Below are positions 15,954 to 25,900 of a DNA stretch of 64,000 nt, piece by piece. Within the stretch, counting starts at the first letter, position 1. The number at the start of each line of letters is the position of its first letter. The notes under the pieces are model-generated. The model saw nothing but the letters and a program-made list of their open reading frames with translations, had not been told where the DNA came from and did no database searches. The translations under genes and the position numbers were made by a program. This DNA is from Streptomyces changanensis (GTDB lineage Bacteria > Actinomycetota > Actinomycetes > Streptomycetales > Streptomycetaceae), in NCBI RefSeq assembly GCF_024600715.1, contig NZ_CP102332.1:5270001-5334000 (forward strand). The letters run 5' to 3'.

Positions 15954-18307
15954 GCGACCTCGACGACGCCCCGCAGCAGGACCAGCGGGACCAGCAGGAC
16001 CAGCGGGACGGCCGGCCACCGGCGGGCGACCACGCCCGCGACCCGGGCAGGGACCAGGGCAGGGACCGCGACGGCGCGGGCCGCGACGGCGCGGACGCCG
16101 CCCCCGCCCCCGAACCGCCCCCGCCGAACCCGTTCGACCACGCGGGCCGCAACCCGCTCGGCGCGTCCGGCGGCACCGGCGGCGCCGGCACCGCCCACGC
16201 CGCCCGCACCACCTTCGAACACGGCCGCGCCGAACGCCGCTACGACATCCGCGGCGACGGCCAGGTCTTCGAGGACAACACCTTCATCAACCAGTTCTGG
16301 GTCGACTCCGGGCCGCCCGCCGTCCAGGGCGCGGTCCCCCGGGAGACCCTTGCCCACCTCGCCGCCGTGTACTGCGAGACCACCGGCTACCAGCGGATGA
16401 AGCAGACCCTGCGCGCCAACGGGCTGATCGTCCTCGCCGGGGAGCCCGGCAGCGGACGCACCGCCACCGCGCTCGCCCTGCTCTCCGAACTCACCGAGGA
16501 CCAGGTCACCCGCCTCGACCCGGCCACCGCCGTCCACACCATCGGTGACGACGCCCTGCACGCCGCCCACGGCTACCTGCTGGAGCTCCCGCCCGAGGAC
16601 AGCGCCGCCCCCGAACCCGACGCGCCCGACGGCCCGCACGGCGGCCACCCCGCCCGGCGCCGCCTCACCGAGCTCCACCTGGACCGCTTCAGCGGCCAAC
16701 TGCGCGCCAGGACCTCGTACGGCATCGTCCTCGTCGAGAGCGGCGATCTCGCCGACCGGCTCCTCCAGGGCCGGTACGGCGTCACCTGCCCGCCCCCGTC
16801 GCCCGCCGAGGTCCTCCACCGCCACCTGCGCATCCTGCTGCGCGGCGAACCCGAAGGCGCGCTCGACGCGGCGTGCGCCCTCGCCGCCCACGAGGACGTC
16901 GTCGGCGCCCTCGGCCTGGACGAGCTACGCCCCCGCGAGGCCGCCCGCCTCGCCGACCACCTCGCCCGCCACCAGAAGGGCGAACTCACCCACGCGCAGC
17001 TCGTCGAGGACTGCGGTGCCTTCGTCCGGGCGCAGGCGCGGGTCTGGTTCGCCCGCGCCGACCGGCCGGGCCGCCTCCCCGAGGCGCTGCCCGCGCTGAA
17101 CGCCGCGGCGTTCCGCATCGCCGTCGCCGTCTTCAACGGCTCCGCCTACAGCCTCACCGCCGAGGCCGCCGAACTGCTCACCTGGGAACTCGCCGTCACC
17201 CTCGACCCCGAGCACCCCGTCGGCCGCCGTCTCTTCGGCACCCACGCCGACAACCGGCCCGCCGTCGCCCGCTCCGTCGTCGAGGACGGGGAACTCGACC
17301 TCGGGGCGGCGCGCGTCCCCGCCCGCGTCATCCGCTTCCAGGGCGACGCCCTCGCCACCGCCGTCCTGCGCGAGGTGTGGAACGGCCACCACAACGTCCG
17401 CGGTCCCGTCTCCCGCTGGCTGCGCGGCCTGTGCGACGACCCGCGCCCCGAGGTGTGGGTCCGCGCCTCGATCGCCGCCGGCGTGCTGTGCTCCTGGGAC
17501 TGGGTGTACGGCTTCGGCGAGCTGGTCCGGCCGCTGGCCGCCCTCGACGGCCGTGTCCCGCGCATGGCCGCCGCCACCGCGCTCGCCGAGGCGGCCCGCG
17601 ACCCGCGCGTCCAGCCGGCCGTCGCCGCCGTCCTCCGGGAGTGGGCGCGCAGCGGGGACGCGGCGCTCGTCGACACCGCCGTCCTGGCCCACGGCTACGT
17701 CCTGCCCGCCGGCTCCGTCCGCTCCTCCCTCGACGCCCTCGGCGCGGTGGTCCGGGCCGACGACGGGGCGGACCCCGACATCCTCGGCACCGCCTCGTTC
17801 AGCGTCATGCGGCTCCTCGCGTCGAGCGCGCCCGACACCGTCGTCGACCGCCTCGGACGCTGGCTGGACGACGGCCGCCGCTCCCTCGCCGACCTCGTGC
17901 TGCTCTCCGCGATCGGCGCCCTCACCATGCGCACCACGCACCTGTGGGGGCTCACCGAGGTGCCCGCGCTCGAACCGTACGGCTCGCGGCCGCTGCTCCT
18001 CGCGCTGCTCGCCACCCGCCCCGACCTCGCGGCCCCGCTGGCGGCCCTGGTCAGGGAGGCCCTGGGCACCCCCCGCTCCGGGGAACCCGCCCTCGACGGG
18101 CTCGCCGCGCTGCTGCGCCGTGCCGCCCGGGACCCCGAGACCCTGCGCGACGTCTGCGGCTTCCTGCCGCGGCTCGCCGCCACCTCCCGGGACCGCGACC
18201 GGTTGCGCGGCCTCCTCACGGGACTCGTACGCGACCGGGACAAGCCCTTGGACAAGGCCGCGGCGGGCCGCATGTGGGACGCCGTGGCGGAAGGAGGCCG
18301 GCGATGA
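15950..18307 (+). CDS. STAND-like P-loop NTPase with helical-repeat C-terminus
   Basis: The product is 785 residues. The N-terminus is disordered (Gln/Asp/Arg then Pro-rich). Next is GDGQVFEDNTF (about residues 102-112), almost the same motif as at the end of the cyclase-like protein. Then comes an NTPase with P-loop LAGEPGSGRT (about 161-170). Walker B and sensor positions are not obvious; the region VLVESGDLADRL may correspond. Residues about 400-785 look like alpha-helical repeats. The layout (short motif, NTPase, superstructure-forming repeats) is that of NLR-like STAND proteins. Start ATGA overlaps the previous stop, and its own stop overlaps the next start. Confidence 0.7.
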   Translation: MSDLDDAPQQDQRDQQDQRDGRPPAGDHARDPGRDQGRDRDGAGRDGADAAPAPEPPPPNPFDHAGRNPLGASGGTGGAGTAHAARTTFEHGRAERRYDIRGDGQVFEDNTFINQFWVDSGPPAVQGAVPRETLAHLAAVYCETTGYQRMKQTLRANGLIVLAGEPGSGRTATALALLSELTEDQVTRLDPATAVHTIGDDALHAAHGYLLELPPEDSAAPEPDAPDGPHGGHPARRRLTELHLDRFSGQLRARTSYGIVLVESGDLADRLLQGRYGVTCPPPSPAEVLHRHLRILLRGEPEGALDAACALAAHEDVVGALGLDELRPREAARLADHLARHQKGELTHAQLVEDCGAFVRAQARVWFARADRPGRLPEALPALNAAAFRIAVAVFNGSAYSLTAEAAELLTWELAVTLDPEHPVGRRLFGTHADNRPAVARSVVEDGELDLGAARVPARVIRFQGDALATAVLREVWNGHHNVRGPVSRWLRGLCDDPRPEVWVRASIAAGVLCSWDWVYGFGELVRPLAALDGRVPRMAAATALAEAARDPRVQPAVAAVLREWARSGDAALVDTAVLAHGYVLPAGSVRSSLDALGAVVRADDGADPDILGTASFSVMRLLASSAPDTVVDRLGRWLDDGRRSLADLVLLSAIGALTMRTTHLWGLTEVPALEPYGSRPLLLALLATRPDLAAPLAALVREALGTPRSGEPALDGLAALLRRAARDPETLRDVCGFLPRLAATSRDRDRLRGLLTGLVRDRDKPLDKAAAGRMWDAVAEGGRR

Positions 18308-19941
18308 ATCCCGGACCCGCGGCCCGCCGGGCCGACGACGACCAGCCCGGGGCACGCCGGCGCGGACCGCTGCGGCGCGAGTGCCCGCCGCCCTACCGGC
18401 GCGAGACCGGCACGATCGCGGCGGTCCTGCTGTACCGCAACGGCGGCCACCGCGTGATGTGGCCGGACCGCAAGGAGGACCACGGCGTCCCCCTCTTCGG
18501 CGGCCCCTACACCGTCTTCGAGGTGGTGCTCGGCCGCAACGTCACCGACTTCGACCTCGAACTGCCCGCCGCGGGCGACGGCGTGTCCTTCCGGGCGAAG
18601 GCGAGCGTGCAGTGGGAGGTCGACGACCCGCACCTGGTCGTCACACGGCAGGTGTGGGACGTCGCCGACCTGCTCCGCGACGACCTGCTGGACGGGCTGC
18701 GCGCCGTCTCCCGCCGCTTCGGCCTCACCGAGGCGCAGCGCGCCGACGAGGCCGTCCGGGACGAACTGGCTGCCGGCCGCCTGCAGTTGGGCCGCGACCT
18801 GGGCCTGCGTACCCGTGTCCACGTCTTCTTCGACCTCGACAGCACCGTCAAGGGCCAGCTCGCCGAGGCGGACCGGACCCTCGTCGGCATGGGCGTCGAC
18901 CGGCGCGTGGCCGAGCGCGAGCGGCGCAAGGAGGCGTACGAACGGCAGCTCCTCGCCGACCGGACCCGGGAGCTGGAGAACATGCTCCGGCAGGGCGAGT
19001 TCGCCCAGATCGCCCACCACATGGCACGCAACCCCGACAAGCAGTGGGAGATCCGCCGGCAGCTGCGCGCGGAGGAGCGCGAGGGCAAGGCGGACTTCCT
19101 CGCCGTGCTCCACCGGCTCATCGACACGGGCGTCATCGAGCGCCACGACCTGGACCAGATGACCTACCAGGTCCTGGAGCACCTGCGCAGCAGCAGCGGG
19201 GGCGTCCTGGGCGGCGTCGCCGACCGGGTCCTCGACCTGCCGCACGAGACGCCCCGGGCCCTCACCGAGGGCGCCTCCCGGGGCGAGCCGGCCCGCCCGC
19301 CGTGGGAGGAGGACCCCACCGACCGAGGCCGGGGCGCCGGCCACCGCGACGGGGGGCGCGACCGGGACCGCGAGGGGTACGCAGATCGCGAGGGGTACGC
19401 AGACCGCGACGGGTACGCAGACCGGGGCGGGTACGGCGACCGGGACGCCGACCGCGGCCGGCACGGCGACGGCGGGGACCCGCGCGGCGACCGGGACTGT
19501 GACGACGACCGGTACCGCGACCGGTACCGCGACCGGGACCGCGACGGCGGCGACGACGGGTACCGCGACCGGGACGGCGAGCCGTACCGGGACGACACCG
19601 ACCGGGCCCCGGACGACCGGGAGCGCGACCGCGACCCGAACCTCACGCACGCACCGCACCACGTCCACGAGCCGACCCGCGTGCAGTCCGCCCGCGAGCG
19701 CGAGCGCGGGCGGGACCGGCCCGGGGACCGCGACCGGTTCGGCGAGGACCGCGACCGGCACGACGCCGGCGACCGGTACGGCGGTGACCGGTACGACCGC
19801 GACCGCTCCGGCCCCGACCGCCGCGACGACGACCGGTACGGCGCCCGCCACGCCGACCGGGACCACCGCGACGCCCCCCACGGAGGCGGCGGCGGGTCCG
19901 CCCGGCCCAGCGCCGACTTCGACGACTGGGACGACGCGTGA
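18304..19941 (+). CDS. SPFH/band-7-like protein with Arg/Asp-rich tail
   Basis: The product is 545 residues. Residues about 35-180 resemble an SPFH (stomatin/band 7) domain, with alternating beta strands such as VSFRAKASVQWEVDDPHLVV. A charged helical stretch follows (about 190-300: ERERRKEAYERQL, RQLRAEEREGKADF). SPFH proteins form membrane-associated ring assemblies; no N-terminal membrane anchor is visible here. Residues about 350-540 are a repetitive Arg/Asp/Tyr tail (GYADRxGYADR, RYRDRYRDRDRD). ATGA overlap with the NTPase gene and GTGA overlap with the next. Confidence 0.6.
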   Translation: MNPGPAARRADDDQPGARRRGPLRRECPPPYRRETGTIAAVLLYRNGGHRVMWPDRKEDHGVPLFGGPYTVFEVVLGRNVTDFDLELPAAGDGVSFRAKASVQWEVDDPHLVVTRQVWDVADLLRDDLLDGLRAVSRRFGLTEAQRADEAVRDELAAGRLQLGRDLGLRTRVHVFFDLDSTVKGQLAEADRTLVGMGVDRRVAERERRKEAYERQLLADRTRELENMLRQGEFAQIAHHMARNPDKQWEIRRQLRAEEREGKADFLAVLHRLIDTGVIERHDLDQMTYQVLEHLRSSSGGVLGGVADRVLDLPHETPRALTEGASRGEPARPPWEEDPTDRGRGAGHRDGGRDRDREGYADREGYADRDGYADRGGYGDRDADRGRHGDGGDPRGDRDCDDDRYRDRYRDRDRDGGDDGYRDRDGEPYRDDTDRAPDDRERDRDPNLTHAPHHVHEPTRVQSARERERGRDRPGDRDRFGEDRDRHDAGDRYGGDRYDRDRSGPDRRDDDRYGARHADRDHRDAPHGGGGGSARPSADFDDWDDA

Positions 19942-20423
19942 GCGGCACCCCCGCGCCCCCGGACGAGATCCGGCTCATGGCGGAGCGCATGCTCACCACG
20001 GTCCGCGAGGACATCGGCCGCGCCGACACCAAGGCGGCGATCCTCCTCTCCGGCGCCCTCGCCTTCCTGGCCGTGGTGTTCACCCGCGACCCCGCCACAC
20101 CGGCCACGGCCGGCGCCGGTGTCACCCTCCTCGCCCTCGGGGCCGTCCTGTGGGGCGCCGGGATGCTGATGCTCGTCGCGGTGGTCCTGCCCCGCACCCG
20201 CGTCGGAGCGGACCGCACGCTCCTGCGCGACCTGGCCTCCGGCGCCCCCGCCGGTGTGCTCTTCGACCGGCTCGCCGAGGCGGGCGCCGACACGACCTCC
20301 TGGCTCCTGGACCAGGCGAGCGTGCACGGACAGGTCCTGGCCGCCAAGTACCGCTGGCTGCGCACGGGCACGCTCTGCCTCGCGCTCGGCGCGGCACTGG
20401 CCCTCCTGAGTGGACTGTGGTGA
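19938..20423 (+). CDS. PycTM-like (DUF5706-type) membrane protein
   Basis: This 161-residue protein has three hydrophobic segments: about 31-48, about 57-84 and the C-terminal 141-161. The stretch DIGRADTKAAILLSGALAF has the D-x-K-A before the first helix that characterises Pycsar-type transmembrane effectors (PycTM). Those proteins breach the membrane when a cyclic pyrimidine nucleotide is made. The helical central domain fits the same family. GTGA overlap with the SPFH-like gene. A cyclase-like gene heads the same operon, so the ligand could be supplied by it; that link is inference. Confidence 0.65.
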   Translation: MSGTPAPPDEIRLMAERMLTTVREDIGRADTKAAILLSGALAFLAVVFTRDPATPATAGAGVTLLALGAVLWGAGMLMLVAVVLPRTRVGADRTLLRDLASGAPAGVLFDRLAEAGADTTSWLLDQASVHGQVLAAKYRWLRTGTLCLALGAALALLSGLW

Positions 20424-20431
20424 GAGAGACG

Positions 20432-22918
20432 ATGCGAACGACCAGCACCGGACGGGCCGGCCGGGCCGCCGCCCTGTTCCTGTTCGTGGGCCTTCTGGCC
20501 CTGACCCCGGCCCCGACTCCCGCCCCGGCCCCCGCGGCCGCGGCGAGCACGCCCGCGGCGCCCGCCGATGGCGCCGACCCCCTCGACTTCGCGGTCGTCG
20601 TCGACCAGTCCGAGAGCCTCTCCGCCGCGGACCTGGCCCGCGAGGTGGAGGCGGCGGCGCTCCTCGTGCAGGGCGAGATCTCGCAGCGGTCCCGCGCCAC
20701 GGTCATCGGCTTCGGCAGCTCCGAGGAGCCCGGCCAGTCACCCGTGCGCGAGGTGTGCCCGCCCACCGTCGCCGACACGGCGGGGCGCCGGCGACTGAGC
20801 GACTGCGTCCAGCAGCTGTCGCGCCGCGACCCCGCCCGCACCGGCCCCGGCACCGACTTCCCGGCGGCGATCCGCCAGGCCGTCGACCGCCTCACCGAGA
20901 AGGGCGACGCCGCCACCCCCCGCGTGGTGTTCCTCCTCACCGACGGCCGCCTGGACGTCGCCGACAGCCCCGAGTACGGCAAGGACCGCACGTCCCGGCA
21001 GGCCAACGGCGCGAAGCGGCTCACCGACGCACTGGCCCGCGCCCGCCGCGAGAAGGTGCAGATCTGGCCCCTCGGCTTCGGCAGCGGCATCGACCGGGCC
21101 GCGCTCACCGCCATGGCGCGGGGTGGCTACCAGCCCGGCTGCGCCGACACCTCCGCCGCCACGCCCCGGATGCGGGTCGTCGCCGACTCGGCCGGCATCG
21201 ACGAGGCGTTCCAGGAGACCTTCGCCGCGGCCCGCTGCGCCGGCGTCAGCCCGGGCGACTCCAAGCGGCCCCCCGCCGATTTGTACGTGACGATCCCGCC
21301 GGTGGCGACCGACGGCACCATCACCGTCACCAAGCACGACCCGGCCGTGACCGTCACCTACTACGACCCGCGGGGCCGCCGCGTCTCCCCCGGGACCGAC
21401 CTCGACGGGTCCGGCTTCGAACTCAGCGGCCAGGACGGGCCCGTGGAGGCCCTGCGCGTGTCCGACCCGCTGCCCGGCCGCTGGCGGGCCCACGTCGAGG
21501 CGCCCGCGGAGCACCGGGACCGGGAGGTCGCCGTGCGGGCCATCTGGCAGGGCAGGCTCGGCTCCGAGGTCCTCCTCGACCCGGCGTCGCCCCGGCCCGG
21601 CGAGGAGACCGTCGTCCAGGTGCGAATGCAGACCCGGCGCGGCGTCGTCATCACCGACCCGGCGCTGCTCGCCGGCATCAAGGTGACCGCGCAGCTCGCC
21701 GGGGACGGCTTCCCGCCCGTCCGCGTCGCCCTCGCCGACGACGGCGAGGGACCGGACGCCACCGCCTCCGACGTACGGTTCACCGGCACCGTCACCGTCC
21801 CGGCCACCGCGACGGGCGCGCTGCGGCTCACCACGCTCATGGCGGCGCCCGGCGTCACCTCCGACCGGCGGCCCCTGCACGCGCGCGTCTCCCACGGAAC
21901 CCCCGACGTCGTCGCGGGGCTCACCGTCGACCGGGTGACGGTGCACCCCGGTGACAGCGTCCGGGGCACCCTCTCGGTCACCAACAACGCCCGGACCCCG
22001 CGCACCCTGCGGCTCGCCCTCGCCGACCAGGCGCGGGGCACGCAGCTGCGCCTCGACCCGGCCACCGTCACCGCCGCCCCGAACAGCCGGCGCGACGTCC
22101 CGTTCACGCTGACCGTCGGGGAGGACACCGCCCCGGGCGACCTGGGCGGGCAGATCACCGTCGCCGACACCGGCGACACCGCGCGCGTCCTCGACACGGC
22201 GTTCCTGGACGTCCGCGTCGACGCTCCGCCCACCTGGTGGGAGCGGTGGTGGCGGGTGGTCGTCGGCGCGGCCGCCGCCGCGCTGCTCCTCGGCGCGTTC
22301 GTCGCCGTGCGCCTCCTCGCCCGCCGCCGGCGGCGCGACCTCGCGGGCGTCGAGCTGGAGCTGCTCGGCGGGGGCCGCTCCCTGGACCGGCTCTCCGTAC
22401 GCGGCGGCCAGGCCCAGGGCGGCGTGTTCCGCTTCACCGTCGAGCAGGCGCGCGGCGCCGCCCCGACGCTCCAGCGGGCCCGGCCCGGCGCGTCCCGCTC
22501 CCACCAGCTGGACCGCACCGGCGGCGGCGAGCTGCGCCTGCGGCCCCACGGCGGCCGCGAGCAGCCCCTGCGCCCCGGGGAGGCCGCCCCGCTCGGCGGC
22601 GACGAGGGGCTGGAAGTCGCCGTCCACGACCGCAGGTCCGCGGGCGGGACGGCCCGCACCGCTCCGTACCGCCGCGGCGGCGACGCCCACCGGGCCGCGG
22701 CCGGGGCCGGCTTCCTCAGCCGGCTGCGCCCCGCACGGGACCCCGCGGGCCGCGCCGGGGTGCCCCGTCCGCGCGGCGACGACCCCGGCGACCCCCGGGA
22801 CGGCGACGGCGGCGGCACCTGGTCCCGTCCCGGCCGCGGCCCCGGAGCCGCACCCGAGGACGGCGACCGCGGCGACCGCAGGTCCCGCACCGACAGCACC
22901 TGGGACCCGCACTTCTGA
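20432..22918 (+). CDS. secreted/membrane-anchored von Willebrand factor A protein
   Basis: This 828-residue protein has an N-terminal signal sequence (GRAAALFLFVGLLAL, then a Pro/Ala run). A vWA domain follows with an intact-looking MIDAS DQSES (58-62) and LLTDGR. Extracellular beta-sandwich-like domains follow. A membrane helix lies near 607-628 with a stop-transfer RRRRR, then a Gly/Arg-rich cytosolic tail with a small beta domain. The vWA is therefore outside and the tail inside. ATG 20432 was chosen; GTG 20420, overlapping the previous TGA, is an equally possible start in this overlap-rich operon. The 45 nt before the tubulin-like gene are the longest gap in the operon. Confidence 0.8.
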   Translation: MRTTSTGRAGRAAALFLFVGLLALTPAPTPAPAPAAAASTPAAPADGADPLDFAVVVDQSESLSAADLAREVEAAALLVQGEISQRSRATVIGFGSSEEPGQSPVREVCPPTVADTAGRRRLSDCVQQLSRRDPARTGPGTDFPAAIRQAVDRLTEKGDAATPRVVFLLTDGRLDVADSPEYGKDRTSRQANGAKRLTDALARARREKVQIWPLGFGSGIDRAALTAMARGGYQPGCADTSAATPRMRVVADSAGIDEAFQETFAAARCAGVSPGDSKRPPADLYVTIPPVATDGTITVTKHDPAVTVTYYDPRGRRVSPGTDLDGSGFELSGQDGPVEALRVSDPLPGRWRAHVEAPAEHRDREVAVRAIWQGRLGSEVLLDPASPRPGEETVVQVRMQTRRGVVITDPALLAGIKVTAQLAGDGFPPVRVALADDGEGPDATASDVRFTGTVTVPATATGALRLTTLMAAPGVTSDRRPLHARVSHGTPDVVAGLTVDRVTVHPGDSVRGTLSVTNNARTPRTLRLALADQARGTQLRLDPATVTAAPNSRRDVPFTLTVGEDTAPGDLGGQITVADTGDTARVLDTAFLDVRVDAPPTWWERWWRVVVGAAAAALLLGAFVAVRLLARRRRRDLAGVELELLGGGRSLDRLSVRGGQAQGGVFRFTVEQARGAAPTLQRARPGASRSHQLDRTGGGELRLRPHGGREQPLRPGEAAPLGGDEGLEVAVHDRRSAGGTARTAPYRRGGDAHRAAAGAGFLSRLRPARDPAGRAGVPRPRGDDPGDPRDGDGGGTWSRPGRGPGAAPEDGDRGDRRSRTDSTWDPHF

Positions 22919-22963
22919 CGTACGACCGCACGACGGGGCGCCCGCGCCCCGAGGGGAGACGCA

Positions 22964-25900
22964 ATGAAGATCTACCAGCCCATGCTCTTCGTCGGCCTGG
23001 GCGGCACCGGCGGACGGATCGGCAGCGAACTCGAACGCGGCCTGCGCCGCGAACTGGGCGGTCCGGACGGCACGAACCTGGTCGACGGCGGCCGCCGCGC
23101 CCCGTTCCAGCTGCCCGACTGCCTCCAGTTCGTGTACGCGGACTTCAGCGAGGCGGAGCTGCTGCGCCAGCCGCAGTTCCACGCGAAGGGCACGGAGGGC
23201 GCCGCGTACGCGCGGACCTCCCGCATGGTCCGTGACCTGCTGCCGGGCGAGTTCGACAGCTCGCCCGACGTGACGCGGATGCTCCGCGTCGCCCTGCACG
23301 AGGAGACCCGCGACTGGCTGCCGCCGCAGGCCCGCCAGCCGCGCGTCGCCCCGCTCCACAACGGCGCCGGGCAACTGCCCACCGTCGGCCGGGCCGCGCT
23401 CTTCGCCACCCTGCGCAGCGGCCTGGAGCCGGTCCTGCGGCCGCTGCGCGCCGCCATCGGCGCCATCGGCAACTCCGCCGGCGACCTCCAGCGGCTCGGC
23501 GGCGGCCGCATCCGGGGCTGCGACGTCTTCGTCGCGTTCTCGGTGGCCGGCGGCACCGGCGCCGGCATCTTCTACGACTTCATCCACCTCATCGGGCACG
23601 AGTTCCGCCGGTCGAAGGTGCCCGGCGTGAAGATCTACCCGCTCGTCGTCATGCCGTCGGCGTTCCCGCCGGAGGCGGGCGGCGGCCGCGAGGCCGAACT
23701 CAACGCCGCCCGCGCCCTCGTGGACCTCTCGCGGCTCGTCGACGACCAGAACGTCCCCGACGCCCAGTCGGACGTCGGTGACGTCGAGCAACGCGCCCGC
23801 GTCAGCGTCCGCTACCCCGGCGACACCGTCGTCGCGCTGCGCCCCTCCACCGTCCAGACCGCCTTCCTCTTCAGCAAGCCGTCGGTGATCCGCACCGAGG
23901 ACCTGCGCCGCTCCGTCACCGCGATGGTGACGTCCCTCATCGGCACCGAGCTGCCCGACGACAAGGGCGGCGGCCGGTCCGACGCCGACCACCAGTCGTT
24001 CGCCGCGAGCTTCATCAACGAGAGCGTCGAACGGTCCAAGACCGCCCGCTCCGGCATCGGCTACCGGTCCATGTCCACCAGCCTCGCCGCCTCCCTCACC
24101 GTCCCCGTGGACGACCTCGCCGAGATCGTCGCCGCCCGCCTCCTCGCCCAGGCCGTGCGCGGCATGGCCGAGCGGGCCCGCCACCCCGCCAAGGACGGCG
24201 GCGACCGCGTCCGGGAGATGTTCGAGCGCTCCGGCATCGGCGCCCTGTGGACCCGGCGCGCCCCCGACCCGCCCGAGCCGGAGCAGCCGCCCCGCGGCAC
24301 GAAGGCCGTCACCCAGGCCCTGCACGACCGGCGCGGCGACCTGGAGGACCTCCTCGTCCGCCTCGAACGCGACCTCGCCCGCGACGTCCCCCGGCTCGTC
24401 GAGGACTTCCGGCCCGCCGCCGGAGCGCGGGAACTCCTCGGTCTCATCGGCCCGTTCCGGCTGGAACGCGTCATCGCCGGACTGCCCGGCCACCCCGACC
24501 GGGTCGCCGAGGCCGGCTTCGCCGGCATGCTCAGCAACCGCGGCAGCGATCCCCGCCGCCCCGCGCACGTCCAGCACGCCGCACCCCCGGTCCCGCGCAT
24601 CAAGGGCGGCGCGGGCGGCCTCGTACCGGCCCGCTGGAGCGACCCCGACGTCCGCGAGGCCGTCGCCGACCAGGACGACTGGTACCGGTGGCGCGCCAAC
24701 GCCCTGTGGCACCGGGCCTGGGGGGACGGCGCGACGCAGTGGCGCCCGCCCCTGGCCCGGGCCCGCAAGGCGGTCGACGAACTGGCCCGCGCCCTGCGCG
24801 CCCACGAGGAGGACGAGGGCAAGCTCTTCAGCGACCGCCGCCGCGAGCTGTACCGAGACGACCGCAAGGGCGTCTCCTACCTGCTGCCCCCGCAGAACGG
24901 GCTGCGCGCCTTCTACGACGACGTCGTCGACCGGCTCGTGCGCAGCGAACGGCTGCCCGACAACACCGACGCGGCCGGACTCCTCGCCGCGATCGTCCAG
25001 CCCGAGGACTGGCTGCGCGCCCTGGACGCCGTGCGCCGCTCCCACGGCGCCGCCGTCAAGGAGGTCAAGCAGGTCGTCGAACGGCGCGTGAAGCGCCTCT
25101 TCGGCGAGGCCGACGACACCCTGTACGAGCGGCCCCTGCTGCCGTCGATGGCGCTCCTGCTGCGCGCGGCGGCCGGCGACGAGAACGCCGCGGCCGCCGT
25201 GGACGGCCGCTGGCTGGACCAGTTCCGCGTCCAGCTCGCCAAGCTGCTGCCCGTGGGCTTCACGCCCGACGGCAGCGGCCCCCTCAAGGTGCTCATCGCC
25301 CACCCGGAGAGCGAGGCCGACGGCCGCGCCGCCGAGTACCTCGCCCAGGAGCTGTACCTGCCGCCCCACGCGGAGCAGGAGTTCCGCGCCGTCGACACCG
25401 AGTCGATCACCGTGGTGCTGTTCCGCAGCGGTATGAGCCTCACCGACATCTCCGAGGTCCGCGAGGTCCTCAAGCTCTGGTCCGAGGCGCGGGACGCCGC
25501 GGGCGCCGAGGACTTCCTGCACTGGCGGCAGCGGCTCGGCCACAACGACGACTGGCTGGTGAGCACCGAACATGACCGGCAGCGCATCCTCCACCACCTC
25601 CTGTGCGCGATGTGGAACGGCAGGGTCGCCGTCCACGAGGGCGGCGACACCTCGCCCGGCCTCGTCCGCGTCCGCCTCCAGGAGGGCGACTCGGCGACGC
25701 TGTCGCTGCGCCTGGAGTCCTACGACGGCCGGCTCTCCGGCTGGGCGGGACTGCTGCGGGCGTACGAGCGGGCCGCGCTCCTCGACGAGGGCTCGATCAT
25801 CGAGGAGTTCTGCGAGCGGCTGATGCGCACCCAGCCGGAGGGCCTGTCCACCACGCCCGTGCCGCCCTCGCCGCTGTTCCTGACGTTCGTCGAGGAGGTC

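Noticed and set aside
19370..19560. CRISPR-like direct repeats
   Set aside because: The repeats are in-frame codon repeats of an Arg/Asp/Tyr tail without spacers of constant length.
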